The position numbers and the translations under genes were made by a program. A stretch of DNA of 64,000 nt, taken from assembly GCA_026874595.1 (NCBI GenBank), contig CM049307.1, positions 20,625,079-20,689,078 of the forward strand. Direction: 5' to 3'. The stretch's first letter is position 1. The number at the start of each line of letters is the position of its first letter. The stretch comes from Sipunculus nudus. Lineage: Eukaryota; Annelida; Sipuncula; Golfingiida; Sipunculidae. The notes under the pieces were generated by a model, which saw only the letters and a list, made by a program, of their open reading frames with translations, was not told the origin of the DNA and did no database searches. Positions 12,801-23,699 of the stretch are shown piece by piece.

Positions 12801-15800
12801 CTGAGGGTGAGGATTATAGTGTTTTAAAGTCTCGCCAAACTCAACATAAGCGACGGCCTAAAATATTAAGACTGATTAAATGGGAATATTAGTAGCCAAC
12901 TGGAAGCCCGGAATAGGTGATGACTGAATGATCCAGATTGGTTTTGAAAACATTCTGGGAAAGACTACTGATGACGTCAGTTGAAAACACCTTAGTTCGG
13001 TGAGGCGGTGATGTGTGGCGCTGACCGTCCCATAATCACTGGAGTTTACCAGTCGATGAATAGTCGGCCAGAGAGCCGTACTTTAGTTATACAATTTGCC
13101 GCGAGGTGGGAGTACCTGCGACACAGCAAAGTTTAATGAATCTGTTAGTGGGAGGAATTATGTCTTAACCATTACATCGACTGGACCAGTCTACTGGTAG
13201 GCCTATACATCACATAATTCTATTAATATTAATGCGCCTATAGAGGAGAGAATGATTTTGTCTTTTTTTCACCATTTCCATACTGTCGGGTAGCATTAAA
13301 CACAATCGTTTACTCTTATATATGCCTTAATCTCAGCAACAATTAACAGTATTGGTATTTTTTAGCCCCCCCCCCCCCCCCCCCCGATGCTAAAATGTAC
13401 GCACGCCCTTGTAAATATCCTTTAAGGTATCAACCAGACCGATGAGGGTTTACGTAAATGAATATAAAAAAAAAAACAAATAAAGGTTTTTCTATATTTT
13501 GTGAAGTCAACATTGTTTCTTCCATAGGTCTTCCCGTGTGGCCGGACAGGCCATCACGATTAAAGGATTACACATTCCGAAAGATATGAGCGTGATCATT
13601 CCCAACTACGCTCTGCAACTCGACCCCGATGTCTGGCCGGACCCACACAAGTTTAATCCTGACAGGTAACGTTCTCTTGATTTCTTCTAGAGGGAACTAT
13701 ACCAATCTAGAGTCTGTAGTCGGAGCCTGCATGGGTGCCTCCGCTTAAAATCTTCATCAAACTTTCCTGTATTTCTGTATAAATTTTACAGAATCACCTG
13801 CAAAATTCCTCTTGTACTAAAATATGGTCTTAGGATGTAAAGAAACCTTTTGAATTATAAGTACATTACGTTGATGCTGATTACCACAAAACCTTCTCCG
13901 ACTATTACTCTAACTCGAAATCCATCATATGTCGTCCGTACATCGTATCCCTTCCCGGTGATTCAGTGGTTTAGATAAAACATTGCAGTGTGGTTCGAAT
14001 GTGTACATAGCTCGAATTCAGCGTTTTTGTATCGCAAGATTCAATGAGTTTCTGATGTCATACCGCATTGGTTCACTAGATAAGACAAAGTATGTAAAAT
14101 AAATATTTATAATTATTTATAATTATTTATAAATATTTACATAATATTATACCGAGCACACCACAGACGTAAGGCCTGCCGTCTGTGGTGTGGTCGTTGG
14201 CAGCATTTCTCAGCATTGGCTGAGCGATACTCAAGAAAGTATTGGAGCCTTTTGCTGTATTTTGTTGTGGTAAATTCGTCTGCTAAAGGCGTAAAAAAGC
14301 TCTTGATTTTAATTATGGTATAACAGATATAAAAATAGTATTAGTTAATTATTATTTTATTTACAACATGAATGGGAATATGTCAAGAGGTGACTTGTAT
14401 CTGTCAACAGAAATTCCGAGTTGAATACGTAGTAGTTATGAAAGCCTGAGAAATGGAAAATTAGTCATTGTACTCCCTGGACTATGTGATCTTGTATATA
14501 AATTATAAAGACAGTCCAGCTATTTTATTTTTACGAACCATAAAATCCAGTCATACTTTCCATGATAAAACTGCAAACCAGTCAAGTGAACAGTGTGTTC
14601 ATGCTTGAAATCTTTATAATATAATTCATAAACATTATAAGAGTTATTTATAGGTTTGCATTCTTTGGTCTTTGCTTTGTTTTCCTTCCCCGTTGTAGTT
14701 ATATGTTGTAAACAGCATCTTTTATCTGTAACTGTAACATTAATACGACCATATACATCATTTATTTTGATGCAGATTCACTCCCGAAGCTAAGGAAGGT
14801 CGGAGCCCGTTCAGCCACCAGCCGTTCGGACTAGGTCCCCGCCAGTGTATCGGGATGAGGTTGGCGATGATGACCATGAAGCTTATGTTTGTTAACCTCA
14901 TCACAACATACAAGATTCTGTCTTCTAGGGTGAGTTTTACTGATTTTAAAATATCCGACCTCACTTCTGCTTGTAATGTTAGAATGAAATAATAGATATG
15001 ATATCATTTGAGTAAATCTGTGCAAACTCCCATTTTTTATAAGTTTATAATATTTTGCATACTATTTATATCCCTTTAATAACTATGTGTGCATGTATGG
15101 GTATATCCTATTTCAATTTCCTTTTATCTTTTTTGTTTGCCTTTCACATAAATTTTTTATGTTATCTGTTGTTTTTAATACATTTACTGGACTAATTTAA
15201 ATTTAAGCTTGCACACACACAAACAAGAAGCGAGACTGAGTATATTTAAAGCATATAAAAAATAGATGGTTGTACATTTCCTGGTCATGATCAAATGAAA
15301 AACTGAAGAAAAGAAACCAAAACTCGATGAACATGCCAAAGAAACTGGGCTCATTTAAAATCTGAGGGTCTGGTCCAGGCACCAAAGCATATATACTGGA
15401 TCCTTGGGTTTATCATTATCTGTTATTGAACACATGTGGTTCCTGGTTTATACACCGGTGATTCTTCATCCACGTTTCACAAAGCACTTGTTCCACTGAC
15501 ATGCGTATCTTAGCGCAGTTCCGGCCCTCTGCCTTAGAAAGTCTACGACCAGTCATAATATTCCGGTTGTCATGGATAATGCTGATCTGTGAAACTATAG
15601 GGTCTTCACCAAAGTCCTCCTTATGCAGTATGATCAGGGTCACATGAGTTTTAGCGAGCCGGCACTGAATTTTCTCACCCTATGTATTGCCACGTAGTCT
15701 ATGGAATCAGTATGTTTTTACACACGAGACCCAAAAGTCGGCTAGACATCGGCAGAACGATTTCTTATCATAGTCCCCTAAAAACGAAATAAATAACAGC

Positions 15801-16383
15801 AGACGACTGAACTACGCTAAGAAGCTCGTGATTTAACAATGGTTTTGGGTTGAAATATCCTCAATTAACATATCACCATGCATTTTTATCTTATGACAAT
15901 ATAATTAAGCTATCACATTTAAGAATATGCCGACTTTAATCAGTGCATGAATAAATGAACAGTTTTACGGAGAATTTGAACTCTCATCGCTTGACATTTA
16001 TTAGCTTGCTCATCTAAATCTGACAGAAACGTCCGTGAAATGTTGGGCAAGCAGCAGATGCAGAAGTATCTCGAAAAAAACCTAGCCCTGTAACGTATCA
16101 GCAAAATACTCAAAACGAAAATATGTTATTATTTCGATTATCTCTCAAAATCTGGCGAATGTTGATTAGATAATGATATCTGTGACAACTCGTATTCATG
16201 ATAACGTTAAATTTAATAAACGTTTATTGGAAAACTATTACTAGTAAAGCAAAACAAACGACTTAACAATAAAAGAGATGAAATTTATAAGTGCTCATTA
16301 TTTTGCAGAGGATGTTGGACCTGGACATGGCGGCCTTCGCGCGCTCTCGAAATGGAATATGGGTGAAAGTGGAGAAACGCTGA
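2466..16383 (+). CDS. Cytochrome P450, CYP3 clan (CYP3A/thromboxane synthase-like), 14-exon gene
   Basis: A heme-thiolate monooxygenase, expected to sit in the ER membrane by an N-terminal anchor and take electrons from P450 reductase. Exons: 2466-2530 (tentative), 3539-3635, 4064-4116, 4647-4743, 8621-8734, 9121-9203, 9541-9689, 10168-10292, 10650-10767, 11156-11349, 11631-11719, 13528-13665, 14776-14929, 16309-16383. Joined, they encode about 516 residues, normal for the family. Visible motifs are the hydrophobic anchor (1-20), proline hinge LPGP (36-39), C-helix WRRQR (124-128), I-helix AGYETT (328-333), K-helix ETLR (385-388), PERF-like FNPDRF (437-442) and heme loop [10 protein letters not shown] with Cys465. 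All junctions are GT-AG and phases agree from exon 2 onward. The sequence around [16 protein letters not shown] and the heme loop fits the CYP3 clan; the subfamily is not determined. The exon 1 donor and exon 10 acceptor are weak, so mild gene decay cannot be excluded. Confidence 0.92.
2531..3538 (+). other. P450 intron 1 / 5' region
   Basis: Contains a tandem duplication of about 139 bp and AT-rich sequence. If exon 1 is wrong, this is 5' flank and the true anchor exon lies elsewhere. Confidence 0.4.
2884..3161. repeat. Tandem duplication, about 139-bp unit, two copies
   Basis: GCCTGACGGCCGT occurs at 2884 and 3023, CCAGGAACGACAGGTG near 2973 and 3115, and both units end in GCCTGTGTGACACTAGG. 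The copies differ by small substitutions and a few indels. Confidence 0.9.
3539..3635 (+). CDS. P450 exon 2: proline hinge
   Basis: A pyrimidine-rich acceptor ends in GGTTAG at 3538 and the donor is AAAG/GTGAGG. It encodes residues 23-54, including [14 protein letters not shown], the hinge that follows the anchor in microsomal P450s. Confidence 0.88.
3838..3866 (+). repeat. Repeat end with a 14-bp palindrome
   Basis: TGAGTGTCATGACCCATGGG followed by TCACTTGTT. It is nearly identical to the end of the repeat at 19320-20570. The core TGACCCATGGGTCA is a perfect palindrome in intron 2. Confidence 0.6.
4064..4116 (+). CDS. P450 exon 3
   Basis: Acceptor TTTTTTTCTCAG and donor GCAG/GTATTA. It encodes [17 protein letters not shown] and two bases of the next codon. 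The YGKV stretch is typical of the A-helix/beta-1 region. Confidence 0.9.
4647..4743 (+). CDS. P450 exon 4
   Basis: Acceptor GTATTTAG and donor CGG/GTAATT. It encodes residues 72-104 with [17 protein letters not shown], which matches the CYP3-clan B-helix region ending in FTNRR. Confidence 0.93.
4744..8620 (+). other. P450 intron 4, expanded by a minisatellite
   Basis: The 3.88-kb intron is about 83% minisatellite (5029-8255). The remaining ends are AT-rich unique sequence, and the acceptor ATATGTTCTAG lies 365 bp after the array. Confidence 0.85.
5029..8255. repeat. 54-bp minisatellite, about 60 copies
   Basis: The unit contains ATCATCATGACGTGTGAATG, then GTGGCCATCCGGGGTTGTAA and GCTACACATAATTTA. 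Units differ at a few positions (GACGTG/AACATG, GGGGTT/GGAGTT, CTACAC/CTTCAC). Near-identical blocks recur 432 bp apart (8 units), for example 5814-6065 against 6246-6497, and the rare variant CACATCACTT at 6911 and 7343. As 54 is divisible by three, minus-strand frames stay open as 18-residue repeats ([17 protein letters not shown]). This is a by-product of the period, not a gene. Confidence 0.97.
8621..8734 (+). CDS. P450 exon 5: C-helix
   Basis: The acceptor TATATGTTCTAG comes directly after an in-frame TAG, which fixes the start. The donor is AAAG/GTGATG. It encodes 38 residues ending [20 protein letters not shown], with the C-helix WxxxR (Trp124, Arg128) that contacts a heme propionate. 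Confidence 0.92.
9121..9203 (+). CDS. P450 exon 6
   Basis: Acceptor TATATCTTTCAG and donor AAAAC/GTACGT. It encodes [19 protein letters not shown] and onward to the D-helix region; two bases carry into exon 7. Confidence 0.92.
9541..9689 (+). CDS. P450 exon 7
   Basis: Acceptor ACCTCTTTCAG and donor GCAT/GTGAGT. It encodes [20 protein letters not shown], then [15 protein letters not shown]. The DxIxSTxFGxxxD pattern is the E-helix signature of CYP3-type enzymes. Confidence 0.94.
9807..9945. repeat. (TA)n microsatellite with degenerate extension
   Basis: About 68 bp of perfect TA, then broken TATATA/AAATAT motifs to about 9945, in P450 intron 7. Confidence 0.97.
10168..10292 (+). CDS. P450 exon 8
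   Basis: Acceptor TTTTTACTATTTTAG and donor AATG/GTAAAC. It encodes [20 protein letters not shown] and [20 protein letters not shown], the F/G-helix region with its basic end. Confidence 0.92.
10650..10767 (+). CDS. P450 exon 9
   Basis: Acceptor TTCTCTTATAAAAG and donor AAAAG/GTAAAAG. It encodes [20 protein letters not shown] and a charged linker to DKRK, ending one base into the next codon. DFLQLMLDA is the conserved H-helix lead of CYP3-clan proteins. Confidence 0.92.
11156..11349 (+). CDS. P450 exon 10: I-helix
   Basis: Encodes [20 protein letters not shown] followed by TTSTT and the J-helix [13 protein letters not shown]; donor AAT/GTACGT. AGYETT (328-333) holds the oxygen-activating threonine. 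The 5' edge is the weak point: the obvious acceptor at 11126 would read an in-frame TGA at 11131, and the AG at 11151 gives the wrong phase. Only the AG at 11154-11155 matches the phase of exon 9, and it has a poor pyrimidine tract. Confidence 0.85.
11631..11719 (+). CDS. P450 exon 11: K-helix
   Basis: Acceptor GTTTCGTTTTCAG and donor CATG/GTACGC. It encodes [24 protein letters not shown] (385-388) is the invariant ExxR. Confidence 0.96.
11720..13527 (+). other. P450 intron 11
   Basis: 1.8 kb with no recognised gene. The part around 12300-13150 has higher GC and complexity than its surroundings and could be an old repeat or a regulatory segment. A 20-base C run is at 13366-13385. Confidence 0.6.
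13366..13385 (+). repeat. Poly-C tract
   Basis: Twenty consecutive C residues in intron 11. Length is prone to sequencing error. Confidence 0.95.
13528..13665 (+). CDS. P450 exon 12
   Basis: Acceptor TTTCTTCCATAG and donor GACAG/GTAACG. It encodes [20 protein letters not shown], then [14 protein letters not shown]. The split Arg441 completes the PERF-like FNPDRF. Confidence 0.96.
14157..14192. repeat. Perfect 13-bp stem-loop
   Basis: CACACCACAGACG, a 10-base spacer, then CGTCTGTGGTGTG in intron 12. It is GC-rich against AT-rich flanks. Confidence 0.9.
14776..14929 (+). CDS. P450 exon 13: heme-binding loop
   Basis: Acceptor TTTTGATGCAG and donor TCTAGG/GTGAG. It encodes [30 protein letters not shown] fits FxxGxRxCxG, with Cys465 as the heme thiolate ligand, followed by the L-helix. 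Confidence 0.97.
16309..16383 (+). CDS. P450 exon 14: C-terminus
   Basis: Acceptor CATTATTTTGCAG. It encodes [20 protein letters not shown], then VEKR and TGA at 16381-16383. The sequence fits a C-terminal beta-4 hairpin ending shortly after it. Confidence 0.93.
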   Translation, partial: RMLDLDMAAFARSRNGIWVKVEKR

Positions 16384-17885
16384 GTCACTCTTCAGCCATG
16401 ACATGCTGCGGGGATTTGTACATAATCAAAAAATGATTTTTTTTATCGGAGTCCTTTTAGCTTTTTTAAAACTCAACTATAATTAGTTGAATCTACTTTG
16501 CACTAGTATTATTGATTTTCATCTAAGTTTGTCCATATATCTGCCTAGTTAAACGCAGGTTAATCGATCAGTTTTATGGCGCTCTAATCCTTACAATTTT
16601 GTGAAGGCCTTTGTTTCTTTTCAGCAGCTTTAAACGACCAGTCATGATGTCAAGTCTAAAACACATTCATCTTAAACTGTGTTAGGAAACGAAGAATTAT
16701 GCGTTATATGCAGATAATTTGACCAGACATGCATTTTTTTAGAATTCTAACAGACAGATTTTGTAAACGGTCTTTTTATGTCGATGCCTTTCTGATGGTT
16801 GAAAAATATATGAGTAAAATAACGCTGCTGTAATATTTTTCTAAACAGATGATTGAGGAGCATAAATTATTCTTGATTAATATTCATTTTGCATATTTCT
16901 TTTTTATTGGTTAATAATTAGATTATTGAGTTATTCATAGTTTATTACTTTCATATTCATAAATTGAGGATATTAATGAACAGCTGGGTGATTTACTCCG
17001 TTAAGACAGCATCTCGATATTAAATAATGAGAGGGCAGTCTTTTCGTTATCATACTCTCCTCATATTTTTTTTTTGTGTGTGAAAAAAGTTCCTAAAATA
17101 TATCCTGTTTACATACTTAAAAATGTTCTCAATATAAGAGGGGGACCATAGCCTTGTCATTAATTTCGTTTAGGAGTTTCTGGATCCGTAGCAGCTCGGG
17201 AGCGTAATTATCCATCACGATGAGACGGCCATCCTATCTCAACTGACACTAAAAGTATCTTAAACCGCTCATTCAATGTCCAGCATATACGAACACACAT
17301 TATATTGCACAGTTAAGGCGCAACTTTATATGAAACAATGGCTATAACCATTATTTGATTTCTATCACTAAGTTACACAATATTTGTGTCTAAAACCGAT
17401 TTTGGAATGTATTAAATACTCATACTTCTTAAAGTTGAAATGTGCATACAACTGTTTGGAAAATAAATTCATTCACTTTAAATTATCAAAGCTTTTGTTC
17501 TTTCTAATGAAATAACAAGTGAAGAGAAAAAAATACGTCGAGTGAGTCGTGAAGATAAGTTGTTGACATCGCTGTATTTTGATATACCTTAAAACTTGAT
17601 TTACCTAAGCCGAATATTGTAAGCTGACAAGAGTAAATTAAGGCAAAAAATATACAAAAGTAACAAAAACGCATTCTTAAACGAAAGATTTTGCAGCAGA
17701 AATGACCTCTCGAGAAAAAAGTTTCATTCAATGTCACCAGACCGATGGTGCCATCTACAGGAGAATGGTGTGACTATCCATTGGTTGGCTGAAGAATAAT
17801 ACCACATGGATGTTTTCAACAACAGTTCGTTTGAATGACTGTAACTATCATGACATCAGATTTCCAAAATTTACGTATTTACATC

Positions 17886-17888
<3 letters not shown>
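16384..17888. other. P450 3' flank
   Basis: AT-rich, no gene seen. An AATAAA at about 17462 could serve as a polyadenylation signal, but such hexamers are common in this composition. Confidence 0.4.

Positions 17889-17960
<72 letters not shown>
17889..17960. repeat. (TA)n microsatellite
   Basis: About 58 bp of perfect TA, one TG interruption, then 14 more bases. Confidence 0.97.
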
Positions 17961-18619
17961 CAAGACTGACTTAATAAACATCAGTGGTCAGAAACTGACA
18001 TGCTTTTAGTGTTTCTTCTACAACCCAGGACATGAAAACATTTCACAATTCTCAGTTAAACCCACGCCATGATTAAAAGTCTCTATGTGAAAAGTTTTGG
18101 ATTTTTGGTCACTCATCCTGATACTGTGAGCCGCATCATACGTGTAATCCTATTCGCTCAATTTTAAGCGTATAAAACAGTTGGAGTATGGGAGAAGATA
18201 AAAATGTTATATGAACTAACTGTGGTCACTCTCGGCCGAGACCCGGTTCCATCTATTAATATACCAAAAGGAAAATACTATTTTCACATTAGACACCGAG
18301 CGTATGTTTGTAATAATGGAAACTACCGAGGGGCGTCATAAAGGAGACGTTCCCGGGCGCCCTTGAGAAGCCACCGTAGCATGGGTAACTTATATTGCAA
18401 TTTTATTGTTAAAAAAATGATACAAAAGCTGCAGCATCTGAATAACTTATGCATGATTGCCATGATTCTTTACATTGTTACAGAACCTAATAACAAAAGA
18501 TCACGTAGTCGTGACGAGCATAAATTTTGTTACGGAGATAAATAAAATATCAGATTCTGTAACACTAGGCAGCGTGAAATGTCTATGGGGATGCATGAAG
18601 AAGTCAGTGGTTTTTTTTT

Positions 18620-19243
18620 TGTTAACAAATAATTATAATTTATTCTTAAAACAACCCTAACATTACAATACACTATATCTATAGAATTACACAGTATAAC
18701 AACAGTACAACAGCAAATCAATACAATTACACAGTATAATAAATAAAGTGTACAGTACCTGGATACCACCACTTTCACAGCTCAATAAGTCCTTTAAAGC
18801 ATATAATCCAGATGAACAGTTCACATAAACCCGTTATAAATTTCGAAGAAGATCTATAACTGCTGCAATTATCGGAAAGGTCTACAAGCTGACTCACACT
18901 CTTCTGTGTCCGCTGGAATATTTCTCTCTCTCCTCTAGGCTCTAAACACAGCCCCTAATTTATAGCTTCACACCCCAAAGCCTAGAAACTTCTATTTCAC
19001 GAAAAATCCAAAGAACACAACAAAACATAATACACATGCACCCAAAGAACAATACAAGACGCGCTCATAGAGCGCGATCTGCCCAGAAAATTCCAGATAA
19101 GCATGAGCGCTGTGTCTTTACACGCCAGGCTTCCCAGTACGGATTACACCAAGCACTGTGTCTCTACACATCAGAGTTCACTCTTGGGCCATAGCTGCAA
19201 TAGCAACGAGCTATGCGTGCGCCACAGGAGCCAAGTGTCAACA
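18620..19243 (-). mobile_element. Probable solo LTR (retrotransposon remnant)
   Basis: On the minus strand the segment begins TGTTGAC and ends GTTAACA, a near-perfect TG...CA terminal pair. Inside, in order, are a TATA-like GCTATAAATTAGGGG (near 18955-18970), a GC-richer leader and an AATAAA near the end (about 18637-18645). This is the order of an LTR U3-R-U5. No primer-binding site, polypurine tract or internal gene flanks it, and no 5-bp target duplication was found, so boundaries and class are provisional. Confidence 0.4.
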
Positions 19244-19319
19244 ACAGACATCTGTAATAACATGCATATTGATCATGGAGTGTTTCATCATTTCCCGAGG
19301 ACTAGTGGTGCCACCTGTA

Positions 19320-20572
19320 TTTTTAGCTCAGTCGACCAAAGGTTATCTGAGCTTTAGCAATCATCCTTTGTCCGTCGACCGTTTGTCCAATTACATGGCA
19401 CATATCGTAACCGGTTGGCCTAAAAACTTCGATCTGTACATCAAGGTTGGCCCTTAGTAAATATCCTTGCTTTCCAATAAGTATGTAATTGTGACCTGTA
19501 TATATTTCGAATTAGGCGCGTTCTTGCACCCCCCCCCCCTAAAAAGTGTTTTTAGCACTTAGAACATCATACTTGTGTATTGTTCTGGGATGCAAAACAA
19601 AAATTTAGCACTCAACCCTAAAACTAAAATATTGTATATTAACAGCACATATGACATTGTTACCAAAAATGAGGAAAATCGGCCCAGCCAGTTCTTCAAA
19701 ACTGTTGCGGACACAATTGCAAAGTTTTAACATTTTCAGCTGTTGATGTATGAAATTCATCCTTTCGATAAAATATCACAGTTATGATTACATGGATCTT
19801 TCTGAAATTTGGCAAGCTTATTGATCATGGCTAGATCTTTCTGCTTGGGAAGGTTGGTGGCGCCATCTACATTTTCTTTATTTTTACGCATTTCTTTGTT
19901 GTGTTTTTTTGTACTCCGAAATTACGGCTGGCCAGATGTTAACAAGGCACAAAAGCGTAACCGCCTAGAAACTTCTTACATTAAATCAAGACTGGTCCTT
20001 GGTAAAACGGCTAGCTTTAAAAAAAAGAAGGTCACTGTGACCTATATTTCCTGAGCTACGTGCGTTTTTGGAACTAAGAAAATCAGACTTGTGTTTGTCT
20101 TCTGCATGGACTGCAAAAAATAATTTGCACTAAACACTGAAACTAAAACATCGTGCATAAACGTCATATATAATATTGTTAACATGCAAAAAAATCAGAA
20201 CTGTTGAAGACAATGGCAAAATTTTAACATTTTCAGCTGTAGATGTTTAAAATTCATACTTAATATAAATATCTCAGAAGTAATTGCATGGATCTTTCTT
20301 AAATTTGGTAGGCTTTTTTTTATCAAGGATAGCCTTTTCAGCTGTAACAGATTGGTGGCGCCACCTACATTTTCTTTATTTTAACGCATTTTTTATCGTC
20401 CTTTTTTATTCGGAAATCGCGATTTGCCGGTTGTTATCAAGTCACAAATCGTAACTGTTTGACGTAGAATCTTTTTTTTCATAATATCCTGTCAGGTCTT
20501 TGGTTAATCTCCTTTAATACCAAAGAGCATACAAGTCACCTGAGCGTCATGACCCATGGGTCACTTGTTTCA
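19320..20572. repeat. Interspersed repeat with internal ~500-bp periodicity
   Basis: Three diverged units share blocks in the same order: GGTGGCGCCATCTACATTTT (19856, again near 20353, weaker near 19307), AACATTTTCAGCTGT (19728, 20227), GCATGGATCTTTCT (20286; ACATGGATCTTTCT near 19790) and GGTCCTTGGTAAA-like stretches. It opens with AGCTCAGTCGACCAAAGGTT and ends ATGACCCATGGGTCACTTGT. The opening and the end resemble an interspersed repeat I associate with bivalves; no coding capacity is visible. Confidence 0.65.
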
Positions 20573-22790
20573 GTTGTATTACAACAATATTTAAATAACA
20601 GTGATAGGATGCACCTGCGCAATTACTGCATAAAAAGATCGCCGGCAGCCCTCTTGTAACTCAGTGCCTGAGTCAGAACGGACGTACTCCTAGAATTTCC
20701 TGATATACAACCCATGGAAAATCACAGCGCAGGCTCATGTGATCACGTGGCCCAAGTGGTGAATTTAATCCTTTGCTTTATTTTACGTGGGCGAAGAATC
20801 CCCAGTGGAAATAACTATCCTATTTAATAACATGAAAACTCAACGACAAACCAAGAAATCTCTCTGATAATATTAGTAATTAATCCACTCGTCGGATTTT
20901 ACATTATTTACGTCTCCTTGGAATTTATGTAAATATAAATATATAAATCACACTTACAGGATAGAATGGACAAGTACTACAAAAGGGGGGGGGGGGGTAA
21001 ATCACGTGATCATTAGGGTACACAAGAAATGTAGTAACATTCCCACGAGCATGCACACTAAGTGATCGTCTAGTGTGTTTGGGTCAAAAGAGCCCCTACC
21101 GCGTGACTTTAAACTTTATTCATTACTAACAGGGTGGTAGTGTACGGTAGTGTCTTGGGTCGGAGGAAACCGGTTTAAACCCACCGGTCTTGAATGGGCC
21201 TCTTCAACCCACTCTCATAGCCATGCCGGACATCGAACCCGGGAAGCAAACGAAGAGATCCGAACGTTATACACTTCGACTGTCCATAATAGTTTGATTT
21301 ATGATTAATATGATATTTTTTGCTAAATAACTCAGACCCGAACTCTCAGTATATATTTATGCCGAATGATGTCACTAGTTAAGAGTTTATTCAAAAATTC
21401 ATTATTAAAACGCGGATGAAAAGCACTGTCCCTGTCACTTATTAAAATGTTGATGCCAGCCCTTTCAACTTATTAAGTAGAATGAGCATTATAATCACAG
21501 CTTGTCAGTTTCAGAAAACTGCCTGTGACAAACATCACTGCCATTCTTGAACCTCTTTCGATTTTACTAAAATAAGAAAAAAATGCTCAGTTTCGGACTG
21601 AGTATGCCCAGATTGTACATTATTTATGGATATTTCAAATTTATCTTGCGTGGTATTCTATAATCTTGATCTTTTACAAATGATTGATAATAATAACCTC
21701 GGCGTTATGAGGAAAACATACAAGGTTATAGAGGATGATTTGTCTAGAAAACCGGATCACCATCCCAAGGCGGCAAAAGATAGAGTCGAAAAAGAACACA
21801 TGTGTACCAGGTCGAACATGTTACTGTTAAACCAACCCCGCAGCATTTCAATTACTCGCTGGTCTCGACTGATCAACTTGCAGAGCATCCCCGCTGGCTC
21901 CAGGCCCAAACAAACAATCCTTGCAAATATCTTATCAAATTTCATGAAAGAAAAAGCACCTCCAAATGCCTCGTAAAATAGTTTTCATTCACGATCGATT
22001 CACAAGCTGTTGGCGCATTTTGCAAAACCTTTGACGTGCATATGAATTATTTATCTTTTACTCTGGCAAAGGTGGGCCATTTTTTAAGGTCCAAATTTCC
22101 ATTTAGCAAAGGGCGTTTTAAAAATACATTTCCATTTCATGAACGTCCTGATAAGCCATGATCGAATTTGTTAGGAATCCTAAAAAGAAAGAATTTTTTA
22201 GTAACATTTCCCTGCAGGCACATGGCAAAGAGATACTGCCATCTGTCGGGGACTCCGCACAACATTTTAAACTGCAGAATGCTGCACCCTTCAACAATTC
22301 TGTTATTCAAGTGGAGAGAAATGTTTCAAAATCCAAAGCTATTATTGATTTTAGACTGTAATGGTAAATTACAGTAACATTTCCAGAAAGGCTACATTTT
22401 TTCGATGTTCAACATGTACAACCCTTCATGACTGAATATCTTCCTGCTTATTTGTCCTTATTGTGTTCAACTTTCAAGGCCATTCTCTCTCGATACTAAA
22501 GAAAATCACCCTTTGTCTACTCAGTAGAAATTTTAAGTTTGTTCAATTTATGGAAATCTGAAAAATTTGTCCTGATTTTCATAAAGATTAATTATCAAGT
22601 AGTCGTGCATTCTAAAAAATACCTGTCCAGACTTGTCCGTATAATTCTGATAAATAATTCAGCTAGACTGACCTCGATCTTCAGATTGGTATTATAATTA
22701 TGTAAATATATATAGAAAGCAACCAATATTGGATAAACGAAATAAAATTTGTCTTTTCTTTTTTTTATCTTTGCAGGCAGATATTGTGGT
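20573..22790. other. Gene-free, partly repeat-derived
   Basis: No exon recognised. It contains a G run near 20986-20997, a SINE-like fragment at 21100-21260, and a 116-codon open frame at 21626-21976 without recognisable protein character. Confidence 0.5.
21100..21260. repeat. Degenerate SINE-like fragment
   Basis: GGGTCGGAGGAAACCGG, then AACCCACC and, 60 bp on, CATCGAACCCGGG. The last, in reverse, resembles a tRNA B-box. The order is reminiscent of tRNA-related repeats seen in molluscs. No intact A-box or tRNA fold was found. Confidence 0.35.
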
Positions 22791-22985
22791 TGGCGTTTTG
22801 TTCCCGAGGGTTTCAAATTCGCGATATTCGTAAAACTTTACTTAAAGGGAAATTATCGCGAAAATATAAAACTGAAGATATGAATGGATATGAATTTACT
22901 CTATAGCGATATCGCGAAAATCTAAACACAGAAAAAGCGAAATTTTAAATATTTAACTTCGCGAACATGAAACCAACCACAGTAT
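22791..22985. mobile_element. MITE-like element with about 23-bp inverted ends
   Basis: Left end ATATTGTGGTTGGCGTTTTG, right end in reverse ATACTGTGGTTGGTTTCATG; both are followed by TTC. The interior carries several CGCGA motifs and no ORF. No clear target duplication, so exact ends are approximate. Confidence 0.55.
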
Positions 22986-23349
22986 TTGAAACATAATTTA
23001 GATATAAATGTGATCACTTTTTCTTATTATAACTGGGTGAACACATGTATATCATCAGACATATAAAAATAAGGAAATCTTAGGCATTCATCTGACTGTA
23101 AAGCAGGGGGAATGTTTCCAACAAAAGACTCCATACTTAACTCCATGAGATTAAATATAATAGATGATCAATCCATCCTGCATAAAAAATGCTCCTCCTA
23201 TACATAATTAATTGTGCATGTATATGTTGTGTGTGTATATGTGTGTGTGGGGGGGGGGAGGGAACAAGAGAGAGAGAGAGCAGGAACTATAGTAGTTAGG
23301 AAAGAAAAAGAGACAGATACTGCAAAAAAAATTTCAATAATTTTACTGA

Positions 23350-23351
<2 letters not shown>

Positions 23352-23411
<60 letters not shown>

Positions 23412-23440
23412 ATATATATTTAAATTATATCTATATATAT

Positions 23441-23473
<33 letters not shown>
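23352..23473. repeat. Compound (TA)n microsatellite
   Basis: About 52 bp perfect TA, then broken TA/TTAAAT tracts and a second TA run. A GT/GGGG/GAGAGA purine-rich stretch lies just upstream (23226-23281). Confidence 0.95.
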
Positions 23474-23699
23474 GAGTTTGTTCAATATGTTTTTGCTCTA
23501 TGTTTTTGATCTGCGTGTTAAAGCTTAAAAATTAATTTATATTTCAATTTAAATTATTGACATACACTACACACGCTGCTAATCACAATTTTCAATCAAA
23601 ATGAAACATTTTCCCCTTACTGTGGTAGTTGGGTGTAAAATGATTTAGTGTTAGTATAAACATAATCTCATTAAATAGCGGGGAAAGGTATAAAACATA

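Noticed and set aside
21626-21976. 116-codon open frame
   Set aside because: No similarity to any family I know and no gene-like context; length is compatible with chance.
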